This document shows, one piece after another, positions 44,473 to 54,066 of a stretch of 61,042 nt of DNA (position 1 is the stretch's first letter; each line of letters opens with the position of its first letter). Origin of the DNA: Chloroflexota bacterium (GTDB lineage: Bacteria; Chloroflexota; Anaerolineae; Aggregatilineales; Phototrophicaceae); the NCBI GenBank assembly GCA_026713245.1, contig JAPOOU010000240.1:1-61042 (forward strand), read 5' to 3'. The notes below the pieces were generated by a model. That model made no database searches. It worked only from the letters and a program-made list of their open reading frames with translations, and was not told where the DNA came from. The position numbers were made by a program, and so were the translations under genes.

Positions 44473-45960
44473 ATGAGCAGTCATGTTCGATGGCTGATGC
44501 TTGTTCTTGCGCTAAGCATATTCTGCATTTGGGTCGCCAGTCCTCCCGAGTTCAAGGGTGTTCAGACCGAAGCCTGTGCAAATGCTACAGCGCAGCAAAT
44601 CGAGTCGCTTCGCTGCAGCGAGAACCTCGAAATTGACGCCAACGGCGATGGCGTTAATGAATTTGTGCTGCACATCACGCAGAGTCTAGGTCTGGATCTC
44701 GTCGGGGGCTTGCGGGTGCTTTTGCAGGCGGATATCCCGACGCAGAACTTCACCGGAGAAGAACTCGCGGAAACCGCCAACAATGTCTCGCGCCGCGTAA
44801 ACGCACTGGGATTGACCGAAGCGACGGTGCAAGTGCAAGGTCGCGATCGTATACTTGTTGAGTTGCCCGGCGTTCGCGATCCTGAACAAGCGATCGCCAC
44901 AATTCAGCAGACGGCATTGTTGGAGTTTGTTGACTTCGGCGGCTTGTCGAACCAGGTGCCGGAGCTGATCGGCCGGGAGATAGTCACCAGTGAACAGGTC
45001 GCGCTGCGTGGGGAGCTTAGCGGCGGAGAGGATCCGCTTGCCGGGCGGCTGGCGCATCCCGTGAATGGTTTGCCCTTCCGCACGGTGATGACCGGCGCGG
45101 GCTTGCAGGCTGCGAGCGCGGTATTAGCCCCCGCGCAAGGTACGGGGAATCCTCAGTGGCTGATCAATTTCGAGATCAAGGAAGATTTCCAGAGTGTATT
45201 TGGGAGCTTCACCGGGGAGCGCATCGGGCAACCGATGGCAATTGTCCTGGACGGCGAAGTGCTTTCCGCGCCCACGATACAAGCGCAACTGTCGACCGGC
45301 GGAGTCATTTCCGGTCAATTCACCGAACAGGAAGCGAACACCCTGGCCCTGCAATTGCGATCGGGCGCCTTGCCGATACCGCTCCGTATTGAGAGTACGC
45401 AGGAAGTCGGCGCGACGCTTGGACAAGAATCGGTGCGGCTCAGCGTGCAAGCCGGCGTCGTCGGCGTCCTTGTGGTGCTCGCCTTCATGCTCATATATTA
45501 TCGCCTGCCAGGCCTTGCGGCGGATCTGGCGCTGATCGTATTCATTTTCTTGAATATCGCCGTCTTCAAGCTCTTGCCAGTGACGCTGACCTTGCCGGCG
45601 ATCACAGGTTTTCTGATATCTATCGGAACGGCTGTCGACGGCAATATCCTCATATTCGAACGGATCAAAGAGGAATTGCGCGCCGGCCTCGCGCTGGAAG
45701 ATGCCCTGAAGGCGGGCTTCGACCGCGCCTGGACTTCCATACGCGATTCCAATCTCTCGACGATCATCATCTGCGGGATTCTTTTTATGTTCGGGCAGAC
45801 GCCCGGCGCCAGCATAGTGGCGGGGTTCGCCGTGACTCTGGCGATTGGTTTGGTCTTGAATCTGTTTACGGCGGTGATCGTTACGCGCACTTTTCTGTAT
45901 ATTCTCGTCGGCGTATTCCGTAAAACCGTCGATCGCAATCGCGCGCTGCTAGGCGTATAG
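44473..45960 (+). CDS. secD: Protein translocase subunit SecD
   Basis: 495 residues. N-terminal membrane segment, then the P1 domain with LGLDLVGGLRVLLQADI and DRILVELPGVRDPEQAIATI, and ~five membrane segments at the C-terminus (VVLAFMLIYYRLPGLAADLALI; GTAVDGNILIFERIKEEL; RDSNLSTIIICGILFMFG). Works with SecF, using the proton gradient to help finish protein export. Normal family length. The stop codon is the first triplet before an R1 repeat. Confidence 0.97.
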   Translation: MSSHVRWLMLVLALSIFCIWVASPPEFKGVQTEACANATAQQIESLRCSENLEIDANGDGVNEFVLHITQSLGLDLVGGLRVLLQADIPTQNFTGEELAETANNVSRRVNALGLTEATVQVQGRDRILVELPGVRDPEQAIATIQQTALLEFVDFGGLSNQVPELIGREIVTSEQVALRGELSGGEDPLAGRLAHPVNGLPFRTVMTGAGLQAASAVLAPAQGTGNPQWLINFEIKEDFQSVFGSFTGERIGQPMAIVLDGEVLSAPTIQAQLSTGGVISGQFTEQEANTLALQLRSGALPIPLRIESTQEVGATLGQESVRLSVQAGVVGVLVVLAFMLIYYRLPGLAADLALIVFIFLNIAVFKLLPVTLTLPAITGFLISIGTAVDGNILIFERIKEELRAGLALEDALKAGFDRAWTSIRDSNLSTIIICGILFMFGQTPGASIVAGFAVTLAIGLVLNLFTAVIVTRTFLYILVGVFRKTVDRNRALLGV

Positions 45961-46038
45961 AGCCGCTCGGCGCGGGCCCGCGAAACGGCCTGCCGCGCTC
46001 AATTAAATTGACAAAGCCGTTCCTTGCACGAGCGATTG
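45961..46038 (+). repeat. R1 dispersed repeat, copy G, between secD and secF
   Basis: AGCCGCTCGGCGCGGGCCCGCG (altered first hairpin), AACGGCCTGCCGCGCTC, then CTTGCACGAGCG. It occupies nearly the whole secD-secF gap. Confidence 0.7.
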
Positions 46039-46062
46039 AATCTACTGAAAACGAGGGTCGAA

Positions 46063-47040
46063 ATGTTCAAGATTGTCGAGAAACGCCGCTGGTTCTTCCT
46101 GCTATCCGCCGTGGTCATCGTGCCTGGACTGGTGGTCATGCTCTTGTCGACAGTTGCGACCGGCTCACCCTTTCGCCTGAGCATAGATTTTGTCGGCGGC
46201 AGCATATACGAATTGAAGTTCCAGGATGCCGGCGCTAGCGAAGACGGCATCCGTCATGTATTCGGCGCGGTCGGCGACGAGAATATCATCATTCAGCGGA
46301 TCGGCGCGGCAAGCGATTATCGCTGGTCGGTGCGCGCCGGTTTCCACGATGTAGAGGTGACAAATGACATCCTGCTTCGTCTGGGGGCGATTTCCCCGAT
46401 TGACCGAGACAGCTTCCGCGTGGAAACCGTTTCCGCGACCATCGGTCAAGAGGTCACTCGTTCCGCGCTGGCGGCGGTGGCTGTCGGCGCTTTGGTGATA
46501 ACCGGCTTCATCGTGATCGCCTTTCGCCAGGTGCCCAATGCCATCCGATACGGCGTCTGCGCCATCGCGGCCATGATCCACGACATTCTGGTGGTGATGG
46601 GCGTCATGTCGCTCTTCGGGCTATTGCTCGGCTGGGAAATCGATGCCTTGTTTTTGACAGCTGTGCTGACGGTTGTGGGCTTCTCCGTGCAGGACTCGAT
46701 CGTCGTTTTTGATCGCATTCGCGAGAACATCCCGAAGCATCTCGGCGAGCCCTTCGAGACGATCGTCAATCGCAGCATTTGGGAGACCATTCATCGCTCG
46801 CTCGCCACACAGCTGAACGCATTTTTTATCATGATCGCGATCTTGCTATTTGGCGGCGAAACCGTCAAGCAATTCATCGCGATTCTATTTATCGGTCTGC
46901 TATCGGGGACCTATTCGTCGATCTTTACGGCGGTACCGCTTCTGGTCGCCTGGGAAAAAGGCGAAATTCCCTTTACCGGCAAGAAGCCGAAAAACGGGGA
47001 GTTTGATGAAGCCGAATTGGCCGAAGCCGAAGCCAGCTAA
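46063..47040 (+). CDS. secF: Protein translocase subunit SecF
   Basis: 325 residues from ATG 46063, five bases after GAGGG; an upstream TTG inside the repeat is rejected. Signature FRLSIDFVGGSIYELKF near the N-terminus and the membrane part with DILVVMGVMSLFG, VVGFSVQDSIVVFDRIRENI, NRSIWETIHRSLATQL. Partner of SecD. The last four bases overlap the convergent purH end. Confidence 0.97.
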   Translation: MFKIVEKRRWFFLLSAVVIVPGLVVMLLSTVATGSPFRLSIDFVGGSIYELKFQDAGASEDGIRHVFGAVGDENIIIQRIGAASDYRWSVRAGFHDVEVTNDILLRLGAISPIDRDSFRVETVSATIGQEVTRSALAAVAVGALVITGFIVIAFRQVPNAIRYGVCAIAAMIHDILVVMGVMSLFGLLLGWEIDALFLTAVLTVVGFSVQDSIVVFDRIRENIPKHLGEPFETIVNRSIWETIHRSLATQLNAFFIMIAILLFGGETVKQFIAILFIGLLSGTYSSIFTAVPLLVAWEKGEIPFTGKKPKNGEFDEAELAEAEAS

Positions 47041-48575
47041 TGGCGGAAGTGCCGCCCCCCGGTGAAGATCATCGCCATGTCGTAATAGTCGGCCGCTTCG
47101 ATGACTTGGGCATCGCGAATGGAACCGCCCGGCTGTATGACACAGGTGACCCCCGCCCGCGCCGCGGATTCAATGCCATCGGGAAACGGGAAAAAAGCAT
47201 CCGAGGCCATGACTGCGCTCGTCACCTCGTCCCCGGCCTTCTTGACTGCAAGTTCTACCGCGTCTACCCGGCTGGGCAATCCGCCTCCGATGCCGACTGT
47301 TCGCCTGCCATGAGCGAGCACAATCGCATTTGACTTGACATGTTGCACGGCTTTCCAGGCGAAGCGCAGAGACTGCAATTCCGCATCAAGCGGCACGCGG
47401 GCAGTAACCGTCCGCATGACCACCTCGGGCGGGTCGCCCATGTCAATTGTCTGCAGGAGCATCCCGCCCATAACAGAGCGAATTTCCAGGCCACTAGCTC
47501 CATAGGGGTCCGCAATCTGCAAGACTCTGCAGTTCTTGCGCCGGTCGCGCAGTTGACCCAGCGCTTCATCCGAAAAAGAGGGCGCGATAACGGCTTCCAC
47601 GAACAAGGCCTCCAGGGCGGCGACAAAGGTCTCGTCGACCTCACGATTGACGGCGATTATCCCCCCGAAGGCCGAAACCGGATCTGAAGCCAAGGCTTGA
47701 GGATATGCCTGGGCGATGGAGCCGGCAGACGCGATGCCGGTGGGATTCAGGTGCTTGACGATTACAACCGTTGGCTCGCTAAAGCCGCTGACAGCGCGCC
47801 AGGCGGCATCGACATCGAGAATATTATTGTAGGACAACTGTTTTCCACCCAGTTGCGCGGCGCCCAATGGCGAGTCGGATACACGCGAGGAATAATAGGC
47901 GGCGCTCTGATGAGGGTTTTCTCCATAACGGAGTTCATTGCTGCGCAGCATACTAATGGAAATGCTTTCGGGCAGGCCCGTGGATTCTGGAATGGGCAAG
48001 CCGGATTCGCACAGATAGGCGTGAATTGCCGCGTCGTAATCCCTGGTATGGGCAAAAGCCTTGACCGCAAGCTCGCGGCGGCGCGCCATGTCGATCCGCC
48101 CCACCTCGTGCAGCGCCCCCATAATTTGCACATAGTCGTCCGGATCGCAAATGGTTATCACGCGTTGGAAGTTCTTGGCCGCCGCGCGCAACATCGTCAC
48201 CCCACCGATATCAATCTGTTCAATAGCGCCGCTCAAATCGACGTTGTCGGTAAGCGCTGCTTCTACAAATGGATAAAGGTTGCAGACGACCATCGAGATC
48301 GGCGCGAAACCAAAACTTTCGATCTCCCGCAAGTCAGCCTCGTTGTCACGGGCCAGGATACCGCTGTGGATCGCCGGATGCAACGTCTTGACACGGCCGC
48401 CCAGCATCTCGGGCTGGCCAGTAATCCCTTCGACGCTTGTGACTGGAACCCCCGATTCTTCCAAGGTCTTGCGCGTTCCGCCGCTGGCGACGATTTCCCA
48501 ACCGTAGGTCAGCAAGGCGTGAGCGAACTCGGTGATTCCGGTCTTGTCTGAAACACTGAATAATGCGCGGGGCAT
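47037..48575 (-). CDS. purH: Bifunctional AICAR transformylase / IMP cyclohydrolase
   Basis: 512 residues, the family length. Residues 1-190: MGS-like cyclohydrolase (ALFSVSDKTGITEFAHAL, GGRVKTLHPAIHSGILA). Residues 200-512: AICAR formyltransferase with the KHLNPTG motif that bears the catalytic Lys-His, plus SNAIVLAHGRRTVGIGGG and DAFFPFPDGIE. It carries out the last two steps of purine synthesis. Stand-alone in this window. Confidence 0.97.
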   Translation of the reverse strand: MPRALFSVSDKTGITEFAHALLTYGWEIVASGGTRKTLEESGVPVTSVEGITGQPEMLGGRVKTLHPAIHSGILARDNEADLREIESFGFAPISMVVCNLYPFVEAALTDNVDLSGAIEQIDIGGVTMLRAAAKNFQRVITICDPDDYVQIMGALHEVGRIDMARRRELAVKAFAHTRDYDAAIHAYLCESGLPIPESTGLPESISISMLRSNELRYGENPHQSAAYYSSRVSDSPLGAAQLGGKQLSYNNILDVDAAWRAVSGFSEPTVVIVKHLNPTGIASAGSIAQAYPQALASDPVSAFGGIIAVNREVDETFVAALEALFVEAVIAPSFSDEALGQLRDRRKNCRVLQIADPYGASGLEIRSVMGGMLLQTIDMGDPPEVVMRTVTARVPLDAELQSLRFAWKAVQHVKSNAIVLAHGRRTVGIGGGLPSRVDAVELAVKKAGDEVTSAVMASDAFFPFPDGIESAARAGVTCVIQPGGSIRDAQVIEAADYYDMAMIFTGGRHFRH

Positions 48576-48630
48576 GGTGCGTTCTTCCGTTCAGTTCAGG
48601 GAAGCGGTGAATATTGGGAGTATCGCCGTT

Positions 48631-48678
48631 TCTAACCCCTCCCCCAGCCCCTCCCCAAAGCATTGGAGAGGGGAGTTT
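48631..48678 (+). repeat. R2-like C-rich repeat, short form
   Basis: CTAACCCCTCCCCCAGCCCC TCCCCAAAGCATTGGAGAGGGG; a near twin at 52912-52958. The TCCCC...GGGGA arms form a hairpin. Confidence 0.65.
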
Positions 48679-48812
48679 ATCTGCGAATTCATGAGGGTAG
48701 ACAGGTTTTCATTTCCTCGAAATTCACCACTTCCCAATTCGGTTAGCGATTGACCATCGAATTATAGTTGCATTTGCAGCTCCGCGCATAGGCTATTAGC
48801 CTGTGGTCGGGG

Positions 48813-49829
48813 TCACTTCAGCCGCCTAATGGCTCCACTTTTCACGGAAACTGTGACGGATCGGCCGACAGTTGGGTTCGCGTTTCGTGATTTGCATCTC
48901 AATGTCACTCTTTCCTGCGGCAAGCGAATGCTGACTTCGCTGTATTCGCCGCGAAAGACAGCAGACTCGATCCGGCCGGGATGCGCTATCGCGGCGGGAT
49001 CGGTCTCGCCGTCAAGTTCAATCCCGTCCGGATGGATCAAGAAGGCGTCGCTATCGGCGGCATCAGGAAGGAATTTCGCCCGCAGTTCTCGCGTAAACCG
49101 GTTGTCTCCAAATTGAAAAATGTTGGAAAAACCGAGGAATCTCGCGACATTCTCGTCGATTGGATGGTGATACAAGTCAAAGGGTCGGTCCAACTGCCGG
49201 ATCGTTCCTTTGTCCATAACTGCAATCCGGTCGGCAATGGCGTAGGCTTCGCGGTGATCGTGCGTGACGTAAAGCGCGCTCAAGCCGGCGCGATTGATAA
49301 TCTGTCTCAATTCGAGCGCCAGCTTGTCTCTGAGCAGCGCATCGAGCGAACCAAGCGGTTCATCCAGCATCAGCAGGCGCGGTTCGGGCGCCAGGCTGCG
49401 CGCCAAGGCGACGCGCTGTTGTTCGCCGCCCGACAATGTCCCTATGTCACGTTCGCCATAAGCCCCCAAGCCAACTTGGTCCAGCATCATTTGCACGCGC
49501 TCTCCGATATCGGTCGGGGCCATGCGCTGTCGCCGCAGTCCGTATGCGATGTTGTCGGATACCGACATATGCGGGAACAGGGCAAAATCTTGAAACATCA
49601 GTCCGAAGCCACGCTCGTGCGCAGCCAGGCGACGCAGATCGCGCCCGTCGAGCATTACGTCTCCCGTATAGTCAGAGATCAGGCCGGCAACGATGCGCAA
49701 CAGCGTGGTCTTGCCGCAGCCGCTGGGACCCAGCAGACAGAGGATCTCGTCATTCGCGACCCGCAAGTTGACGTTCCGTAGCGAAACGGCCTCGTTATAG
49801 GCATGAGACAGATCTTTCAACTGAAGCAT
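48813..49829 (-). CDS. thiQ: Thiamine ABC transporter ATP-binding protein (ThiQ-like)
   Basis: 338 residues. Walker A GPSGCGKTT, signature LSGGEQQRVALARSL, Walker B LLMLDEPLGSLD, switch YVTHDHREA. About 100 residues longer than E. coli ThiQ because of a C-terminal TOBE-like domain, as in FbpC/PotA-type ATPases. The role as thiamine transporter ATPase is inferred from the operon: its ATG overlaps the stop of the permease gene, and the operon is under a TPP riboswitch. Confidence 0.85.
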   Translation of the reverse strand: MLQLKDLSHAYNEAVSLRNVNLRVANDEILCLLGPSGCGKTTLLRIVAGLISDYTGDVMLDGRDLRRLAAHERGFGLMFQDFALFPHMSVSDNIAYGLRRQRMAPTDIGERVQMMLDQVGLGAYGERDIGTLSGGEQQRVALARSLAPEPRLLMLDEPLGSLDALLRDKLALELRQIINRAGLSALYVTHDHREAYAIADRIAVMDKGTIRQLDRPFDLYHHPIDENVARFLGFSNIFQFGDNRFTRELRAKFLPDAADSDAFLIHPDGIELDGETDPAAIAHPGRIESAVFRGEYSEVSIRLPQERVTLRCKSRNANPTVGRSVTVSVKSGAIRRLK

Positions 49830-51490
49830 CAGAATTCGCCCACTCCAGCGACGCGAAGGCGTTCAATCATGACAAAACCCAAGGCGCATACCAAGAGCAG
49901 AATGACGCTCATCGCCAGCGCCTGGCGATAGGATGTCATGCCGGGATCGCCGATTAGTCTGTAGATAACTACCGGAATCGTTATGGACTCTCGCTGCGCG
50001 ACAAAGAGCGAAGCGCCGAACTCGCCCATGCTCACCGTAAACGCAAAGGTCGCCCCGACCGCAATTCCCCGGCTTACCAGCGGCAAGTCGATAGTTCTCA
50101 GCAAGTCAAATTGCCGCGCGCCCAAGACCTGCGCAGCCTCGCGCACTGAGGGCGGAATCGCCCGCAAACTCGGCAATACGCTGCGAACGACAAAAGGAAA
50201 AGCAACAAGGGTATGAGAGATGGGGATAATGAGCCAGGATGCCCTCAGGTTTAGCGGCGGCTCGTCCAGGGCGACGATAAAGCCGAAGCCGAGGGTAACC
50301 GCGCTGGTCGCCAGTGGCAGCATCAGCAGCGGATCCATGAATCGCGCGAGCCGTCCGCGGCCGGCAATCATGAAGGATGCGATGATTCCGATGATCAGCG
50401 CCATGCATGTTGATATCAGCGCGAAGCGAAGCGAATTGGCGACGGCTTCAATGGGAGCGATAAACAGCAGCGACCCGCGCGACGATTCGGCAAGCGCCCA
50501 GTAATTGCTCAAGTCCAACGCGCCGTTACTCAGCGCCGAACGCGCAACCAGCGCCAGAAGCGGCGTGAATAGCAAGGCAAAGATGAAGATCACGACGCCC
50601 CAGACCAAGGATCTTTCGCGCAGGTTCCTGGCGGGCCGGGCCACCGGCTTGCCACCGCCGATGGCGGCTTGCAGTCCCCGCTGCAAATGCGTATATACGG
50701 TCATCAACGCGAACATCGCGACAATTTGCAGGAGCGAAAGCGCCGCAGCCATCGGCAGATTGAAGAGGCTAATCGCTTGATAGTAGATTTGGACCTCCAG
50801 CGTCGCGAAGCGGATGCCTCCCAAAATCAGGACGACGCCGAAGCTGGTGAATGTAAACATGAAGACGAGCGCGCCAGCCGATAGCAGCGCGGGCCGTATT
50901 AGCGGCAATCTGATATCGCGCCAAAGCGACCATTCGTCCGCGCCCAGTACGCGAGCCGCTTCCTCCGCCGCGATACCCTGGGCAGACCAGTAACTCGTCA
51001 TGATTCTTAAGGCGATGGCGAAGTTGTAGAAGACGTGCACAATGATTACGATCGCCAAAGTGCGTTCCAGTTGAACCGGCGTGTAGTCCAGGGAGAACAA
51101 GGTCATCAGAAGGTCGTTCACTAAACCGCGCCTGCCAATCAAGGACATGAAGGCCATCGCGACTACAACTGTGGGCAATACAAATGGCAGCGTTGCCAGG
51201 GCCAGCAAGAGGGACTTGCCGGGGAATCGATAGCGCGAAAAGACATATGCGCAGGGCAAGGCCAGGACCAAGGTCAAGGCCGTGGAGAGCGCGGCTTGAT
51301 ACAGGGTGAACAGAAACACGCCTGCGTAGTAATCGGTCGAGAGCAAGCGCAGGAACGCGGAGAGATCCAGCCAGCCATCCGGACGCAGGCCTATGTCCAA
51401 GATCGCCAGGACCGGATAGAAATAGAATAGCGCCAGAAAGGTCAAGGGCAGTAGGTAGACGGCGTACCCGTAACTTCCGCGCAAGCGCAT
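49829..51490 (-). CDS. thiP: Thiamine ABC transporter permease (ThiP-like)
   Basis: 553 residues, a fused double permease with about twelve membrane segments and two EAA-type loops (for example EEAARVLGADEWSLWRDIRLPLIRPALL and REAAQVLGARQFDLLRTIDLPLVSRGI). This matches ThiP/FbpB type II permeases. Both neighbours overlap it by one base, giving strict translational coupling (thiB-thiP-thiQ). Confidence 0.92.
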   Translation of the reverse strand: MRLRGSYGYAVYLLPLTFLALFYFYPVLAILDIGLRPDGWLDLSAFLRLLSTDYYAGVFLFTLYQAALSTALTLVLALPCAYVFSRYRFPGKSLLLALATLPFVLPTVVVAMAFMSLIGRRGLVNDLLMTLFSLDYTPVQLERTLAIVIIVHVFYNFAIALRIMTSYWSAQGIAAEEAARVLGADEWSLWRDIRLPLIRPALLSAGALVFMFTFTSFGVVLILGGIRFATLEVQIYYQAISLFNLPMAAALSLLQIVAMFALMTVYTHLQRGLQAAIGGGKPVARPARNLRERSLVWGVVIFIFALLFTPLLALVARSALSNGALDLSNYWALAESSRGSLLFIAPIEAVANSLRFALISTCMALIIGIIASFMIAGRGRLARFMDPLLMLPLATSAVTLGFGFIVALDEPPLNLRASWLIIPISHTLVAFPFVVRSVLPSLRAIPPSVREAAQVLGARQFDLLRTIDLPLVSRGIAVGATFAFTVSMGEFGASLFVAQRESITIPVVIYRLIGDPGMTSYRQALAMSVILLLVCALGFVMIERLRVAGVGEF

Positions 51491-52542
51491 CAGCGCAGCA
51501 TGACCTCGGACCAGGCTCGGATCCAGTCTTCGCGATTCGTTTCGATTTCGGCCGGGTCAAGCGCGGCCGGCTGTTCAGGAATCGTCGCCAGCTCGGCAAA
51601 GATGTCTGGAAGCAGGATATCTTCGCGCACCGGGAACACGAACATGTTCAGCGGCAGGTCTTCCTGGAAGGCCGGGCTCAGCATGAAGTCGACAAACAGC
51701 CGCGCGCCTTCGGGATTTGCCGCATTGACAAGGACGCCCGCGTACTCAACCTGGCGAAAGCACATATCGTCGCCAACCAGCGCGCCGGTGAAGGGACCGT
51801 CCTCGGGGTTTTCGCTGAATAGCACCTCGGCGGGCGGACTGCTGGCATAACTCACGACCAGCGGACGCGTACCCGTGTCGCGACCGGGCGCGCTGAATTC
51901 CCCGTAGTAGGCTTCTGTCCAGCCGTCGACGACCAGCACGTCGTTGCTGCGCAGGTCCCTCCAATAATCGAGAAACGTGTAATCTCCTTCGGCGCCGAAT
52001 ACCGCAATTGTCGCCAACAAGAAGGCCAGGCCCGGGGAAGAAGTAGCCGGGTTTTCGACGACGAGCAAGCCCCGGTACTCGGCCAAAGTCAGATCCGCCA
52101 GGCTGGAAGGCAAGTCCAATTCGTTGTCGCCAAAATAGGCGATGTCGTAATTGAGGCAGACATCGCCGTAGTCAATCGGCGTGACCAGGTGATCTACCTC
52201 TGGAACAAAGGACTCGTCGACGAATTGGAGCTCAGGCGATTCGTACGGTACAAATATCTCGGCATCCAGCGCGCGACTGAGAAAGGTGTTGTCAATGCCG
52301 TACAAGACATCGCCCAAGGGATTGTTCACGCTCAGAATCGACTGGTTCACCATGGCGCCGGCATCGCCCGCGCGCAGTATATCAACGGTCAGTCCGGTAT
52401 GGGCTTCAAATGCCTGCAAAGCTGTTTCCGAGGCTGCGAAACTGTCGTGCGTGACGACGACGACACGGTCATCTTCCTGGGACAAAGCCGTCGTCACTAT
52501 GAAGACTAGAACCAACAGGGCGAGAACTGTTCTTGTATACAT
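51490..52542 (-). CDS. thiB: Thiamine-binding periplasmic protein (ThiB-like)
   Basis: 350 residues from ATG 52542, with GGAG eight bases upstream. Signal peptide MYTRTVLALLVLVFIVTTALS. The mature protein has the ThiB pattern VVVVTHDSFAASETALQAFEAHTGL, LGDVLYGIDNTFLSRAL and YGDVCLNYD, with VVSYASSPPAEVLF in the ligand region. Captures thiamine (or its phosphates) for ThiPQ. First gene behind the TPP riboswitch. Confidence 0.93.
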   Translation of the reverse strand: MYTRTVLALLVLVFIVTTALSQEDDRVVVVTHDSFAASETALQAFEAHTGLTVDILRAGDAGAMVNQSILSVNNPLGDVLYGIDNTFLSRALDAEIFVPYESPELQFVDESFVPEVDHLVTPIDYGDVCLNYDIAYFGDNELDLPSSLADLTLAEYRGLLVVENPATSSPGLAFLLATIAVFGAEGDYTFLDYWRDLRSNDVLVVDGWTEAYYGEFSAPGRDTGTRPLVVSYASSPPAEVLFSENPEDGPFTGALVGDDMCFRQVEYAGVLVNAANPEGARLFVDFMLSPAFQEDLPLNMFVFPVREDILLPDIFAELATIPEQPAALDPAEIETNREDWIRAWSEVMLR

Positions 52543-52604
52543 ATGAAATGCTCCTCTAAGTGGATGCTACCGCGGCGACCGCGGCGATCCTGTTGATCGG
52601 AAAT

Positions 52605-52640
52605 GAAAACCACCCTTGTAAGGATGTCTACAAGGGTGGT
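52605..52640 (-). terminator. Intrinsic terminator of the TPP riboswitch
   Basis: ACCACCCTTGTA (52629-52640 read on minus) pairs perfectly with TACAAGGGTGGT (52609-52620 read on minus) around eight bases, followed by TTTT. The 12-pair stem lies between the aptamer and thiB, so ligand binding probably favours termination. Confidence 0.8.
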
Positions 52641-52660
52641 TCAGTTACGTGCATGGTGGA

Positions 52661-52750
52661 CATCCCTACGCCAGTATTACCTGGATCAGGTAGATGGGTC
52701 GGCGCGATTTTTCGCGCCCTCTCAGCTTGCCGCCGCAAGCTCCCCAAGTC
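52661..52750 (-). promoter_or_regulatory. TPP riboswitch (THI element)
   Basis: On the minus strand the aptamer has GGGGAGC, GCTGAGAGGGC, an A-rich hairpin (GGCGCG/CGCGCC arms), ACCTGATCCAGGTAATAC and GGCGTAGGGATG: all the conserved THI-box words in order. It senses thiamine pyrophosphate and controls the thiBPQ operon. Confidence 0.95.
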
Positions 52751-52911
52751 TCGACATATTCGATTGTACTCTGATTATACCGGCGACGCGTTCTCCATGC
52801 AATATGCCTGACGCTACAGACTGCATATCAGTGCATTGGCGGATCAAGCGCCAGCCCTCAAAAAGCGAAATCTCGGCAAGGGCGAGCCGGTTGACACTGT
52901 TAAAGTCCTAC

Positions 52912-52958
52912 TCTAACCCCTCCCCCGGCCCCTCCCCAAAGCGTTGTGGAGGGGTGTA
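52912..52958 (+). repeat. R2-like C-rich repeat, short form
   Basis: CTAACCCCTCCCCCGGCCCC TCCCCAAAGCGTTGTGGAGGGG; nearly identical to 48631-48678. Confidence 0.65.
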
Positions 52959-53035
52959 AACAATTCAGAAGAGACCAATCTTCAAGACGTAAACCTATTT
53001 TTCAACAGCGTCCACCAAGTCGCCCTCACCAACGT

Positions 53036-53110
53036 CATTCCTGTTTTGGGTAAAGGATGTCTTGTCGAAGACTGGCCACGAAGTATTTCAACCGGAAAGG
53101 ATGCACTGTC
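53036..53110 (+). repeat. R4 repeat, copy 2
   Basis: TTTTGGGTAAAGGAT and CGAAGTATTTCAACCGGAAAGGAT at the same spacing as in 14158-14232. Confidence 0.65.
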
Positions 53111-53119
53111 CGACGGTCG

Positions 53120-53947
53120 CTATTGCATTAAGAAGTCATCCAGGAAGTCCGCAAAGCGGCCGGCATTGCAGGCTTCGACATACTTCAAGATGGTTCCGCC
53201 GTCCACGGGATACTGCGGATAGCAACTCGTCGGCGCCGCGCCGGCTGCCATATGCGCGAGCATGTCGCATCCGGGGTACGGGATAATGACGCCCTCTGTG
53301 GTCGGGCGCAGCTCGTCGACAAGGGCTTCGACGGTCGCTACAACTGTATCCGCCACATAGACCAATTCCATGTCGATGCCCAGATTGTTGTTGATGAGAA
53401 CGTTGCCGTGTTTGTCCCCGGCCAGGCCATGTATGACCGCGACGTCGCAGGGGATCGCCGGGAAGGCCAACAGTTCCTCGCCGGTGTAGGGGTCCGTCAC
53501 CGTTTTGACATCGGGCCGCAAGGAAGGCAAATCCGTACCCAGCCAGGCGCGCGAGGGCATGAATCCTACGCCGGCGATCGCCGCGCGCAGCCCCATCACG
53601 ATGCTTGCTTCGGTTTCTTCGATCACCTTGACCCGCTGCGACTGAACAGACTTTGTGAACATCGGCGCCAGGCCAAAGGATTCCAAGCCAAAATAAGCCG
53701 ATCGCAGCTGTCGGACGCAACCGGCGCCGATCAATAGGTCGGACTCCATGCTCCCCGTGAAACTGAGCAGCGTCAGGTTGCGCGGTCGGGGCGATCGGCG
53801 CAGCAGAGCCTTGACGAATCCAATCGGCCGCCGATAAAGGGTCATGCCTCCGAGAGCCAGGGTCTGGCCATCGCAGACAAGATCTGCCGCTTCTTCAATG
53901 GAGACGAGATTCTCGGCCATTTCTTCGAGCGTTCCCTGTATAGACAT
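53120..53947 (-). CDS. Family I CoA-transferase, alpha subunit (GctA/IpdA-like)
   Basis: 275 residues. Pattern of the alpha subunit: DGQTLALGGMTLYRRPIGFVKALLRR, LTLLSFTGSMESDLLIGAG, then FPAIPCDVAVIHGLAGDKHGN. Resembles glutaconate CoA-transferase A and the related ring hydrolase IpdA, so the exact reaction (CoA transfer between acids or CoA-ester hydrolysis) is open. The matching beta subunit is 3.5 kb away on the same strand (57500-58324), with three plus-strand genes between, so they are not in one operon here. Confidence 0.85.
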   Translation of the reverse strand: MSIQGTLEEMAENLVSIEEAADLVCDGQTLALGGMTLYRRPIGFVKALLRRSPRPRNLTLLSFTGSMESDLLIGAGCVRQLRSAYFGLESFGLAPMFTKSVQSQRVKVIEETEASIVMGLRAAIAGVGFMPSRAWLGTDLPSLRPDVKTVTDPYTGEELLAFPAIPCDVAVIHGLAGDKHGNVLINNNLGIDMELVYVADTVVATVEALVDELRPTTEGVIIPYPGCDMLAHMAAGAAPTSCYPQYPVDGGTILKYVEACNAGRFADFLDDFLMQ

Positions 53948-54066
53948 TGATGAGCAACGAGCGCCGACAGCTGTGCAAATGCCGCCGGACCTGTTTGCGA
54001 TTCCGCAATATCGCCATGATAACGTATACTATACAGGTATTGAAGCCGCTCAATTGACGGAGATTC

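Larger units (their letters stand above)
52751..53119. other. Intergenic region with a C-rich repeat and the R4 repeat
   Basis: No gene supported. Contains a short R2-like unit (52912-52958) and the second copy of R4 (about 53036-53110), close to the CoA-transferase stop. Confidence 0.6.
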
